Source: a virus. From it: a stretch of DNA of 20,853 nt. The notes beneath the pieces are model-generated. The model ran no database searches. It was not told the DNA's origin and worked only from the letters and a program-made list of their open reading frames with translations. This document shows positions 15,011 to 20,853 of the stretch, in pieces. The DNA lies in the IMG/VR virus record IMGVR_UViG_3300017753_000144, positions 1 to 20,853 of that record; one strand, given 5' to 3'. Position 1 is the stretch's first letter; the number at the start of each line of letters is the position of its first letter. A program made the translations under genes and the position numbers.

Positions 15011-16234
15011 ATGTCTGGAACTGAAGATGTAAAAACAGTCTTACAGGAGTATGGTCAAGCATTTGATGAATTCAAAAAAGCTAATGACGAGAAACTTGAT
15101 AGACTAGAAAAAGGTTTGGGTGAAGATGCTTTGTTGAATGACAAGATGAGCAAGATTGAAGCAAAACTTGATTCTCTTGAAGATATCAACCAAACACTCA
15201 CACAAACTAAAGCCGCGCAAGATGGCGTAGCTGAAAAAGTAGAGCAACTAGAAACGGTTCTTGCTAGACCCAATTCTGGTTATGATGCTAAATCAGCAGA
15301 CGAGCTTTGCGTAGCATTTGAGTCATATTGTCGTAAAGGATTTGATTCTTTATCTGATATGGAAAAGAAAGCACTTACTGTAAGCAATGACACTACAGGC
15401 GGTTACTTAGCACCCCCAGAATATGTAAGAGAGTTACTTAAAACTGTAACTGAAATCTCACCTATTCGTGGTATTGCTAGACTCCGTACTACTGGTCAGC
15501 GCAGTATCCAAGTACCTAAGAGAACTGGTCAGTTTGCCGCATCATGGGTAGCTGAAAGCGGAACTCGTGCAGAAACTACTGGATACGCTGTAGGTCTTGA
15601 AGAAATACCCGCACATGAGCATTACGCTCTAGTGGATATCTCTGAGCAAGACTTAGAGGATTCAGTATTTGATTTAGAAGCAGAAATGCAATCAGAATTT
15701 GCAGAGCAATTTGCAAAAGCTGAAGGTACTGCTTTTGTATCAGGTAATGCAGTAGGTAAACCAGAAGGCTTCATGACTAACGGTGACGTTGGTGAAGTAG
15801 TATCTGGTCATGCTTCTACTATATTAGCTGACGGTCTTATCGGTCTGGTACATGGCATCAAGTCTGAGTATGCAAAGAACGGTACTTTTGTTTTTAACAG
15901 AACTACTCTTTCTAGCATCCGTAAGCTGAAAGATACTGCGGGTCAGTATGTTTTCCAAGCGGGCATGATGCTTACAGGCGGTGTGACTAACACTGTATTA
16001 GGATATCCATACGTTGAAGCAACTGATATGCCATCTGAAGGTAGTAACACTTACCCAGTAGCATTCGGTGATTTCTCTCGTGCCTACATGATTGTAGACA
16101 GGGTATCTATGGCGGTCTTGCGTGACCCATTCACACAGGCTACTACTGGTAACGTGCGATACATTGCACGCCGTAGAGTCGGTGGACAAGTGGTTCAAGC
16201 TGAGGCTATCGTTAAACAAAAATGTTCAACATAA
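15011..16234 (+). CDS. major capsid protein, HK97 fold
   Basis: 407 residues; start ATG at 15011 with AAAAAGGAAA upstream. Residues 1 to about 90 are a charged coiled coil (FDEFKKANDEKLDRLEKGLG, KIEAKLDSLEDINQTL) corresponding to the delta scaffold that the upstream protease removes. The body begins around residue 120 with SNDTTGGYLAPPEYVRELLK, and carries ISPIRGIARLRTTG, QFAASWVAESGTRAETTG and EIPAHEHYALVDISEQDLED, the HK97 E-loop and spine signatures. It ends with GDFSRAYMIVDRVSMAVLRD. This Phage_capsid pattern and the neighbours leave little doubt. Hundreds of copies build the icosahedral shell. The stop is 18 bases before the next start. Confidence 0.92.
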   Translation: MSGTEDVKTVLQEYGQAFDEFKKANDEKLDRLEKGLGEDALLNDKMSKIEAKLDSLEDINQTLTQTKAAQDGVAEKVEQLETVLARPNSGYDAKSADELCVAFESYCRKGFDSLSDMEKKALTVSNDTTGGYLAPPEYVRELLKTVTEISPIRGIARLRTTGQRSIQVPKRTGQFAASWVAESGTRAETTGYAVGLEEIPAHEHYALVDISEQDLEDSVFDLEAEMQSEFAEQFAKAEGTAFVSGNAVGKPEGFMTNGDVGEVVSGHASTILADGLIGLVHGIKSEYAKNGTFVFNRTTLSSIRKLKDTAGQYVFQAGMMLTGGVTNTVLGYPYVEATDMPSEGSNTYPVAFGDFSRAYMIVDRVSMAVLRDPFTQATTGNVRYIARRRVGGQVVQAEAIVKQKCST

Positions 16235-16252
16235 GGGTATAGGTGACTAATT

Positions 16253-16717
16253 ATGAAAGATTTAAGCAATAATATTGTCCCAGTAGTGAGCTTAGCCGCC
16301 GCTACAAGAACTGCCGCCGCTAACGGAACAGGAGTAGACCTACAAGGTTATGAAAGCGCTACTGTTCTTGTTGATGTAGGTGCGGAAGGTGATACTCTTT
16401 CTGGTTCAGTATATTTTGAAGTTTCATTGGAGGAATCTGATGATGATTCAACTTACACTGATGTAGCACAAGCTAGTATCGTAGATGGCACTATTGCATC
16501 TGGTGGTATTTTCTTGAAGCTAGACGGAACTACAGGCGGAAACCCAGATTCAGCGGGTGGTATTTTCCGTGTTGGATATGTCGGCAATAGTCGGTATATA
16601 AGAGTAGTCTTAGCTAAAACTGGCACACACTCTAACGGTACGCCTTTAGGGGCAATGGTCGTTAAAGGTCATGCTAGACATTCAGCGGACAACGCTTTCA
16701 CTGCGCATAATGCGTAA
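16253..16717 (+). CDS. decoration-like virion protein, beta-rich, 154 residues
   Basis: Start ATG at 16253 with TAGGTGA about 7 bases upstream. The opening DLSNNIVPVVSLAAATRTAA then GTGVDLQGYESATVLVDVGA, and the ending YIRVVLAKTG followed by MVVKGHARHS, follow a pattern I know from many small phage proteins encoded right after the capsid gene. The protein is almost all beta strands, with no Cys and low charge. Head decoration or head-surface stabilisation is likely from position and build, but the sequence does not prove it. A tail-side structural role is an alternative. Confidence 0.65.
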   Translation: MKDLSNNIVPVVSLAAATRTAAANGTGVDLQGYESATVLVDVGAEGDTLSGSVYFEVSLEESDDDSTYTDVAQASIVDGTIASGGIFLKLDGTTGGNPDSAGGIFRVGYVGNSRYIRVVLAKTGTHSNGTPLGAMVVKGHARHSADNAFTAHNA

Positions 16718-16728
16718 ATAAGTGTAAA

Positions 16729-16802
16729 TGAGTTAGGTGACTGTTTCTTTTATAGGCAAAGCAATACACCATTAAGCGAAAGGAAGCAGTTACCTTAACT
16801 CA
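16729..16802 (+). promoter_or_regulatory. long RNA hairpin between virion genes
   Basis: Bases 16729-16751 pair with 16779-16802 on the plus-strand RNA: 23 pairs (20 Watson-Crick, 3 G-U), one bulged base (16795) and a 27-base loop. The three imperfect pairs are G16739-U16791, U16744-G16786 and U16748-G16782; they pair only in the plus-strand RNA, so the structure appears to belong to this mRNA. No T-run follows, so it is not a standard terminator. It ends 11 bases before the AGAGGTAA ribosome-binding site of the next gene. Possible roles are RNase III processing, protection of the capsid-gene message, or control of the next gene. Confidence 0.7.
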
Positions 16803-16824
16803 AATAACCGAGAGGTAATGCCTT

Positions 16825-17175
16825 ATGGCAAACAAACAATTTAAAGTCTTAGTACCAAAAGTAGGTTCAGATAACAAAGATGGCACTGAAGCAAGACTCT
16901 ACAAACATAATGAAGTGGTAGATGCTAAGTCAAAGTGGCAAGAAGAATTGATGGAAACATTTGTGGCGAATGGGTGGGCTATGGAAGTTAAGATGGAATC
17001 AACTGCTGATGTTGAGGAAGCCGAGCCAGTAAGAGCCAGAGATGATAAAGGTCACTACATTGCAGATGACCCAAGCACCCCTGATGTTAATGAAGCCTAT
17101 AAAGGTGGAGAAGCACCTAAAAAGACTACTAAGAAAAAGAAAACTACCAAGAAAAAAACGAAAGCAAAAGCCTAG
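16825..17175 (+). CDS. small virion-block protein with Lys-rich tail
   Basis: 116 residues; start ATG at 16825 with AGAGGTAA 6 bases upstream; stop TAG. Residues 1-55 form a compact start (FKVLVPKVGSDNKDGTEARL, WQEELMETFVANGWAMEVK). The middle has RARDDKGHYIADDPSTPDVN then EAYKGG, a 'RDxKGxxxxDDPSTPDxNEA' string I recall in several phage structural-region proteins. The last 18 residues are almost only Lys and Thr with two Ala, like a histone tail, so contact with packaged DNA is conceivable. No function is known to me. It lies within the capsid block behind the hairpin. Confidence 0.6.
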   Translation: MANKQFKVLVPKVGSDNKDGTEARLYKHNEVVDAKSKWQEELMETFVANGWAMEVKMESTADVEEAEPVRARDDKGHYIADDPSTPDVNEAYKGGEAPKKTTKKKKTTKKKTKAKA

Positions 17176-17245
17176 TTTTCTGGTATTATCAATCTAAGCA
17201 GATGCAATATGGTAGATACCATGCTAATTAGAGGAATAGGTATTC

Positions 17246-17596
17246 ATGAGCGCGGGTTATCATCATTTTGTAATAGAACAAGGGGCTACATTCGGACAAG
17301 TCCTGACACTGAAGGATTCTAGCGGTACAGTAATTAATTTAACTGGTTACAGTAGCGCTGAAATGGATTTGAGAGAAAATCCTGAGTCTGACAGCGTTAT
17401 CATGACATTAACTACAGCAAACAGCAGAATCGCTTTAGGTGGTGCGGCGGGTACTGTCACATTATCAATAAGCGCTACAGATACAGCTAATCTATCAACT
17501 GGTGATGGCGTATATGACCTAGAGATTGTAACTGGCAGTAGTATATACCGTATTCTTGAAGGTACTTACAGCGTAAGAAGGAATATGAGTAGATGA
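17246..17596 (+). CDS. small structural protein, beta-rich, 116 residues
   Basis: Start ATG at 17246 with AGAGGAATAGG upstream. The sequence HHFVIEQGATFGQVLTLKDS, INLTGYSSAEMDLRENPESD, then a short ITLG-type hairpin (RIALGGAAGTVTLSIS) and GVYDLEIVTGSSIYRILEGT resembles a family of small phage proteins with an immunoglobulin-like beta fold encoded next to tail-fibre genes. The ending YSVRRNMSR is basic. It probably joins or anchors the fibre encoded next, whose start overlaps this stop (ATGA at 17593). This is inferred from position and fold. Confidence 0.62.
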   Translation: MSAGYHHFVIEQGATFGQVLTLKDSSGTVINLTGYSSAEMDLRENPESDSVIMTLTTANSRIALGGAAGTVTLSISATDTANLSTGDGVYDLEIVTGSSIYRILEGTYSVRRNMSR

Positions 17597-20500
17597 GTGG
17601 TACAGACAACATTACTATCAATCCTACTAGTACCATTAATCAAATTGAAGTAACTGACTCAACAAACATCTCAATAGTAACCGTTGGTACTCAAGGTCTA
17701 GCGGGTGCAAATACTTTACTTGGCAGAGATGTTGATTCTGCAACTGCAAGCACGGCGGGGTCATTGGTTATATATGACCATGACAATACAGAATGGATAG
17801 ATAGCCAATCAACAAGAGCGCAATCCGTACCCGCAAAAATATACAGTCTAATATTCACCAGTGGTGGTGCTACTGTCACAGGCGTACTAGATGAAGATAA
17901 TCTAGGCTCAGACAGCAACAGCAAACTTGCCACACAGCAATCAATTAAAGCGTATGTAGATGCACAGATAACAGCGCAAGATATGGATTTTCAAGGCGAT
18001 AGTGGTGGCTCTTTATCCATAGACCTAGATAGCGAAACATTCACCGTAGCGGGCGGTACAGGCATTGATACTGTAGGTGGCACTAATACCATTACTGTCA
18101 GCATAGATTCAACTGTAGCGACATTGAGCGGCTCTCAGACACTAACAAACAAAGTATTAACAAGCCCAGATGTAAACGCACCAGATATAGACGGTGGAAC
18201 AATAGATGGGGCAACCATAGCAACATCAAACATCACAGTAGGCTCTGGTAAAACATTAGATGTATCAGGTGGAACATTTACCCTAGCAAATAACCAAATA
18301 TCAGGTGATAAAGTAGAGGGTGGTACTATTGCCGCAACTACAATCACAGATTTAGCTTCAACTACGGTAGATACCACAAACATTGAAGTAACAAACATAA
18401 AAGCAAAAGACGGCACTGCGGCGGGTTCAATAGCCAACTCAACAGGTGTTGTCACATTAGCAAGCTCAGTATTAACAACGACAGACATCAATGGCGGTAC
18501 TATAGACGGAACTAATATAACTGTAGGTAGCGGTAAAACCCTTGATGTATCAGGCGGTACATTCACATTAGCTAATGACCAAATAAGCGGAGATAAGATA
18601 CAAGGCGGTACAGTCGCATCAATGACCATTACGGCAATGACAGGTACGCTAGAAACTGCCGCACAACCTAATGTAACTTCACTAGGTACACTATCCGCAC
18701 TAACCGTTGATGATATAGCGTTAGATGCCAAAACAGTAACAATGACAGGCTCATCTGGTGATACGGCTACCTTAGTAGTAGGTACTAACGGAACGCTTGA
18801 TATAACAACTACAGATGCTTCTGCGGCGGCGGCTAATATTCAAATTACTGCTGATGGTACAGCAGAACTAGCGGGAACTACCGTAACCTTAGATTCAAGT
18901 GGCGGTATTACGCTAGATGCAGACGGTGGCACAATTACATTTGCAGACGGTGGCTCATCATTAGGAACAATTACATCTTCTGGTTATACAGGTGATGTTG
19001 TTGGTAACGCTTCTACTGCAACGGCTCTGGCTACTGCAAGAACAATAGGCGGTACATCTTTTGATGGAACAGCAAACATATCTGTAGCATTGGCAGATAC
19101 GGCTACTGCTTTAGCTACTGCGAGAACAATACATGGCGTATCTTTTGACGGTACAGCTAATATAGACCTCAGTGAAGTAATATCAGACACAGTAGGGGCT
19201 ATGTTTAGCTCAAACACGGAAACAAATATAACCGTTACTTATCAAGATTCAGACAATACTATTGATTTAGTAATTGGCACGCTTAACCAAGACACTACAG
19301 GTACAGCAGACAACTTTACAGTGACCGCTAACAACTCTACTGATGAAACGGTATATCCAATATTTGTTGACGGTGCTACTGGTTCACAAGGTGCTGAAAC
19401 TGATACTGGTTTAAGCTATAACCCTAGCTCTGGAAACCTAACAATAGGTGGTGCGCTTGTAGCCGCAACCTTAGACATATCAGGTAACGTAGATGTAGAT
19501 GGTACATTGGAAGCTGATGCTTATACTGTAGATGGCACGGCATTAGATGAATTCATAGCTGATACCGTTGGCGCAATGGTTTCTAGTAACACAGAAACGA
19601 ATGTAACTGTTTCATACCAAGACTCTGATAACACATTAGATTTCGTAGTAGGAACTTTAAATCAAGACACAACAGGTAACGCCGCAACTGCAACAGCGCT
19701 AGAAACAGCAAGAAACATAGCATTAGCGGGTGATGTAACAGGTACAGCATCATTTGATGGCACAGGCAATATATCTATAACTTCAACAATAGCCGCAAAT
19801 AGTGTGGCTTTGGGTACTGATACAACAGGTAATTATGTTGCAACAATAGCGGGTACATCAAACGAGATTGAGGTAAGTGGGTCAGGCTCAGAAAGTGCGG
19901 GCGTAACAATCGGCTTGCCAGATAACGTCACAATAGCGGGCAACCTAACTGTTACAGGTGATTATACAGTCAATGGTGATACTACAACTGTTAATACAGC
20001 AACCTTAACCGTTGAAGACCCTCTAATTAAATTAGCAAAAGCAAACTCAAGCGCTGATTCAGTAGATATAGGTTTATATGGATTGTATGACACATCTGGT
20101 TCTCAAGACTTGTACTCTGGTCTATTTAGAGATGCTAATGACTCAGGAAAGTGGAAGCTATTCAAAGACTTACAAGCAGAGCCAACAACCACAGTAAATG
20201 TATCAGGAACAGGTTATGCGGTTGGAACTTTAGTAGCAAATTTAGAAGGGGCGGTCACAGGTAACGCAAGCACGGCTACAACCCTAGCAACGGCACGCAC
20301 AATCGGTGGTACAAGTTTTGACGGTTCAGCAAATATCGCAGTAGCATTAGCGGATACCGCAACCGCACTAGCAACCGCACGGAATATTGGTGGTACTTCA
20401 TTTGACGGAACTGGAAATATAGATGTAGCTTTATCTACTCTTGCAACCAACATAACCGTATCAGCGAATAACTCAACTGACGAAACTGTCTACCCATTGT

Positions 20501-20853
20501 TTGTAGATGGGGCAACTGGAACGCAAGGGGCAGAAACAGATACAGGTCTTACTTATAATCCTTCAACAGGAATGCTAACAAGCAGTGGATTCACAGGTGC
20601 ATTGACAGGTAATGCTTCAACCGCAACCACATTAGCCACAGCGCGTACCATTGGTGGTACATCATTTGATGGGTCAGCAAACATAGCGGTAGCACTTGCC
20701 GCCACTGCAACTACACTAGCTACGGCGCGTACCATTCATGGTGTAAGTTTTGATGGATCAGCTAATATTGATCTATCAGAGGTTATTTCAGATACCGTAG
20801 GTGCAATGTTCTCATCTAATACAGAGAGCGGCATAACGGTAGCCTATCAAGAC
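17593..20853 (+). CDS. giant repetitive tail fibre protein, C-terminus beyond the window
   Basis: Open frame of 1087 codons with no stop, starting at the ATG at 17593 that overlaps the previous stop; AAGGA lies about 11 bases upstream. The N-terminus has SIVTVGTQGLAGANTLL and a repeated GSGKTLDVSGGTFTLAN module, and the rest is built of Gly/Thr/Ala/Ser/Asp-rich repeats such as GNASTATALATARTIGGTSF then DGTAN, and NSTDETVYPIFVDGATG. One non-repeated segment, VDIGLYGLYDTSGSQDLYSG then LFRDANDSGKWKLFKDL, is typical of marine phage fibres. There are no Cys, no signal peptide and no enzyme motif so far. It would form a long trimeric beta-fibre for host attachment. The receptor-binding tip and any chaperone are expected past 20853. 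Confidence 0.82.
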   Translation, partial: MSGTDNITINPTSTINQIEVTDSTNISIVTVGTQGLAGANTLLGRDVDSATASTAGSLVIYDHDNTEWIDSQSTRAQSVPAKIYSLIFTSGGATVTGVLDEDNLGSDSNSKLATQQSIKAYVDAQITAQDMDFQGDSGGSLSIDLDSETFTVAGGTGIDTVGGTNTITVSIDSTVATLSGSQTLTNKVLTSPDVNAPDIDGGTIDGATIATSNITVGSGKTLDVSGGTFTLANNQISGDKVEGGTIAATTITDLASTTVDTTNIEVTNIKAKDGTAAGSIANSTGVVTLASSVLTTTDINGGTIDGTNITVGSGKTLDVSGGTFTLANDQISGDKIQGGTVASMTITAMTGTLETAAQPNVTSLGTLSALTVDDIALDAKTVTMTGSSGDTATLVVGTNGTLDITTTDASAAAANIQITADGTAELAGTTVTLDSSGGITLDADGGTITFADGGSSLGTITSSGYTGDVVGNASTATALATARTIGGTSFDGTANISVALADTATALATARTIHGVSFDGTANIDLSEVISDTVGAMFSSNTETNITVTYQDSDNTIDLVIGTLNQDTTGTADNFTVTANNSTDETVYPIFVDGATGSQGAETDTGLSYNPSSGNLTIGGALVAATLDISGNVDVDGTLEADAYTVDGTALDEFIADTVGAMVSSNTETNVTVSYQDSDNTLDFVVGTLNQDTTGNAATATALETARNIALAGDVTGTASFDGTGNISITSTIAANSVALGTDTTGNYVATIAGTSNEIEVSGSGSESAGVTIGLPDNVTIAGNLTVTGDYTVNGDTTTVNTATLTVEDPLIKLAKANSSADSVDIGLYGLYDTSGSQDLYSGLFRDANDSGKWKLFKDLQAEPTTTVNVSGTGYAVGTLVANLEGAVTGNASTATTLATARTIGGTSFDGSANIAVALADTATALATARNIGGTSFDGTGNIDVALSTLATNITVSANNSTDETVYPLFVDGATGTQGAETDTGLTYNPSTGMLTSSGFTGALTGNASTATTLATARTIGGTSFDGSANIAVALAATATTLATARTIHGVSFDGSANIDLSEVISDTVGAMFSSNTESGITVAYQD
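18229..18612 (+). repeat. tail-fibre repeat C: two 33-codon copies
   Basis: Copies at 18229-18327 and 18514-18612 encode nearly the same protein, opening NITVGSGKTLDVSGGTFTLA and continuing with an ISGDK motif and GGT. The only amino-acid changes are N to D, V to I and E to Q near the end. Many codons differ between the copies. The spacing is 285 bases, the in-between part also ending in an INGGTIDG-like lead-in. Confidence 0.85.
19003..19302 (+). repeat. tail-fibre repeat A, full-length copy 1
   Basis: A 100-codon unit: two ATARTI-GG/HG-TSFDG-TANI half units followed by SEVISDTVGAMFSSNTE, TVTYQDSDNT and GTLNQDTTG. Further copies are partial: 19549-19677 (second half only), 20260-20436 (first half), and 20608-20853 (copy cut by the window edge). 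Protein identity is high while codons differ widely. Confidence 0.88.
19312..19443 (+). repeat. tail-fibre repeat B, copy 1
   Basis: A 44-codon unit with ANNSTDETVYPIFVDGATGS then QGAETDTGL and YNPSSGNLT. The second copy is at 20449-20580, same length, with a handful of conservative changes (I to L, S to T). A B unit follows A copy 1 after three codons, and B copy 2 lies between A copies 3 and 4. Confidence 0.88.
19549..19677 (+). repeat. tail-fibre repeat A, copy 2 (second half only)
   Basis: 43 codons matching the second part of repeat A (19174-19302) in exact register and length: DTVGAM-SSNTETN, SYQDSDNTLDFVVGTLNQDT. It is followed by a degenerate first-half-like stretch (NAATATALETARNIALAGDV), so the A units seem circularly permuted through the fibre. 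Confidence 0.82.
20260..20436 (+). repeat. tail-fibre repeat A, copy 3 (first half)
   Basis: 59 codons with two half units: GNASTATTLATARTIGGTSF then DGSANIAVALADTATALATA and RNIGGTSFDGTGNIDVALS. The SEVISDTVG part is absent; repeat B copy 2 follows four codons later. Confidence 0.85.
20449..20580 (+). repeat. tail-fibre repeat B, copy 2
   Basis: 44 codons aligned without gaps to 19312-19443; reads SANNSTDETVYPLFVDGATG then TQGAETDTGLTYNPSTGMLT. Confidence 0.88.
20608..20853 (+). repeat. tail-fibre repeat A, copy 4 (runs off the window)
   Basis: 82 codons aligned without gaps to the start of copy 1 at 19003; the window ends inside its YQDSDNT motif, so the repeat, and probably the alternating A/B pattern, continues. 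Confidence 0.88.

Noticed and set aside
17152-17175. A-run near the end of the Lys-tailed gene as a programmed frameshift site
   Set aside because: The run followed by C is not in the frame needed for a classic A-AAA-AAC slip, the stop follows almost at once, and the next gene starts with its own ribosome-binding site.
17209-17222. Palindrome ATGGTA-GA-TACCAT before the gene at 17246
   Set aside because: Only five usable pairs with a four-base loop, no T-run, AT-rich; could be chance.
18135-18731. Minus-strand open frame of 198 codons rich in Val, Pro and Ser
   Set aside because: It lies antisense to the tail fibre, arises from its Gly/Thr/Asp repeats, has no ribosome-binding site, and similar shadow frames occur under the other repeats (18984-19217, 20214-20453, 20553-20735).
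18229-20853. Repeats considered as a CRISPR array
   Set aside because: The units are coding, in one continuous frame, long and of uneven spacing; no short conserved repeat with unique spacers is present.
1-20853. tRNA genes, integrase, attachment sites, insertion sequences
   Set aside because: Looked for in the gaps and reading frames; none seen. Whether the phage is temperate cannot be decided from this window.

Overview
The window is one end-truncated piece of a tailed double-stranded DNA phage genome. A terminase, an HK97-type portal, a Mu F-like head protein, an S78 prohead protease and an HK97-fold capsid protein follow each other in canonical order, next to a replication module. Spot counts of several 60-base lines give about 38-43 % G+C in the core genes. 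The standard code is used, genes are tightly packed and there is no integrase or repressor in view. The style of the proteins (long repetitive tail fibre, small conserved hypotheticals) resembles marine metavirome phages; this is an impression, and the host is not identifiable from the sequence.

Layout. Positions 1-2073 (minus strand) hold an early recombination operon: a PD-(D/E)XK exonuclease, an ERF/Rad52-like annealing protein, a small winged-helix-like protein and a DUF736-like protein cut by the window edge. Positions 2074-2165 form a divergent control region where a palindromic TTGCAA can serve as the -35 box of promoters in both directions. Positions 2166-4550 (plus) encode a lambda-O-like initiator, with iteron-type repeats inside its own gene, and a T7 gp4-like primase-helicase. 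Positions 4691-6447 hold four small or medium genes of unknown function chained by start/stop overlaps. Positions 6489-12708 are the packaging and portal block: small terminase, large terminase, a portal with two extra C-terminal modules, a Mu F protein with a C-terminal HExxH metallopeptidase-like domain, and a small acidic protein overlapping its stop.

Positions 12707-13935 are a reversed two-gene cassette with its own promoter region and terminator, inserted like a moron between the Mu F block and the capsid block. Positions 14056-17596 encode the prohead protease, the capsid protein, a decoration-like beta protein, a Lys-tailed protein and a small structural protein. A 23-pair RNA hairpin lies between two of these genes. 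From 17593 to the window end runs an open, highly repetitive tail-fibre gene (at least 1087 codons).

How the parts fit together: exonuclease plus annealing protein give a Red-like recombination pair; initiator, in-gene origin and primase-helicase give replication; terminase, portal, Mu F protein, protease and capsid protein build and fill the head. The most unusual points are the Mu F-metallopeptidase fusion with a possible immunity-like partner, the portal carrying two additional conserved modules, the lambda-like origin, the G-U-preserving hairpin, and tail-fibre repeats that keep their protein sequence while nearly every codon differs.
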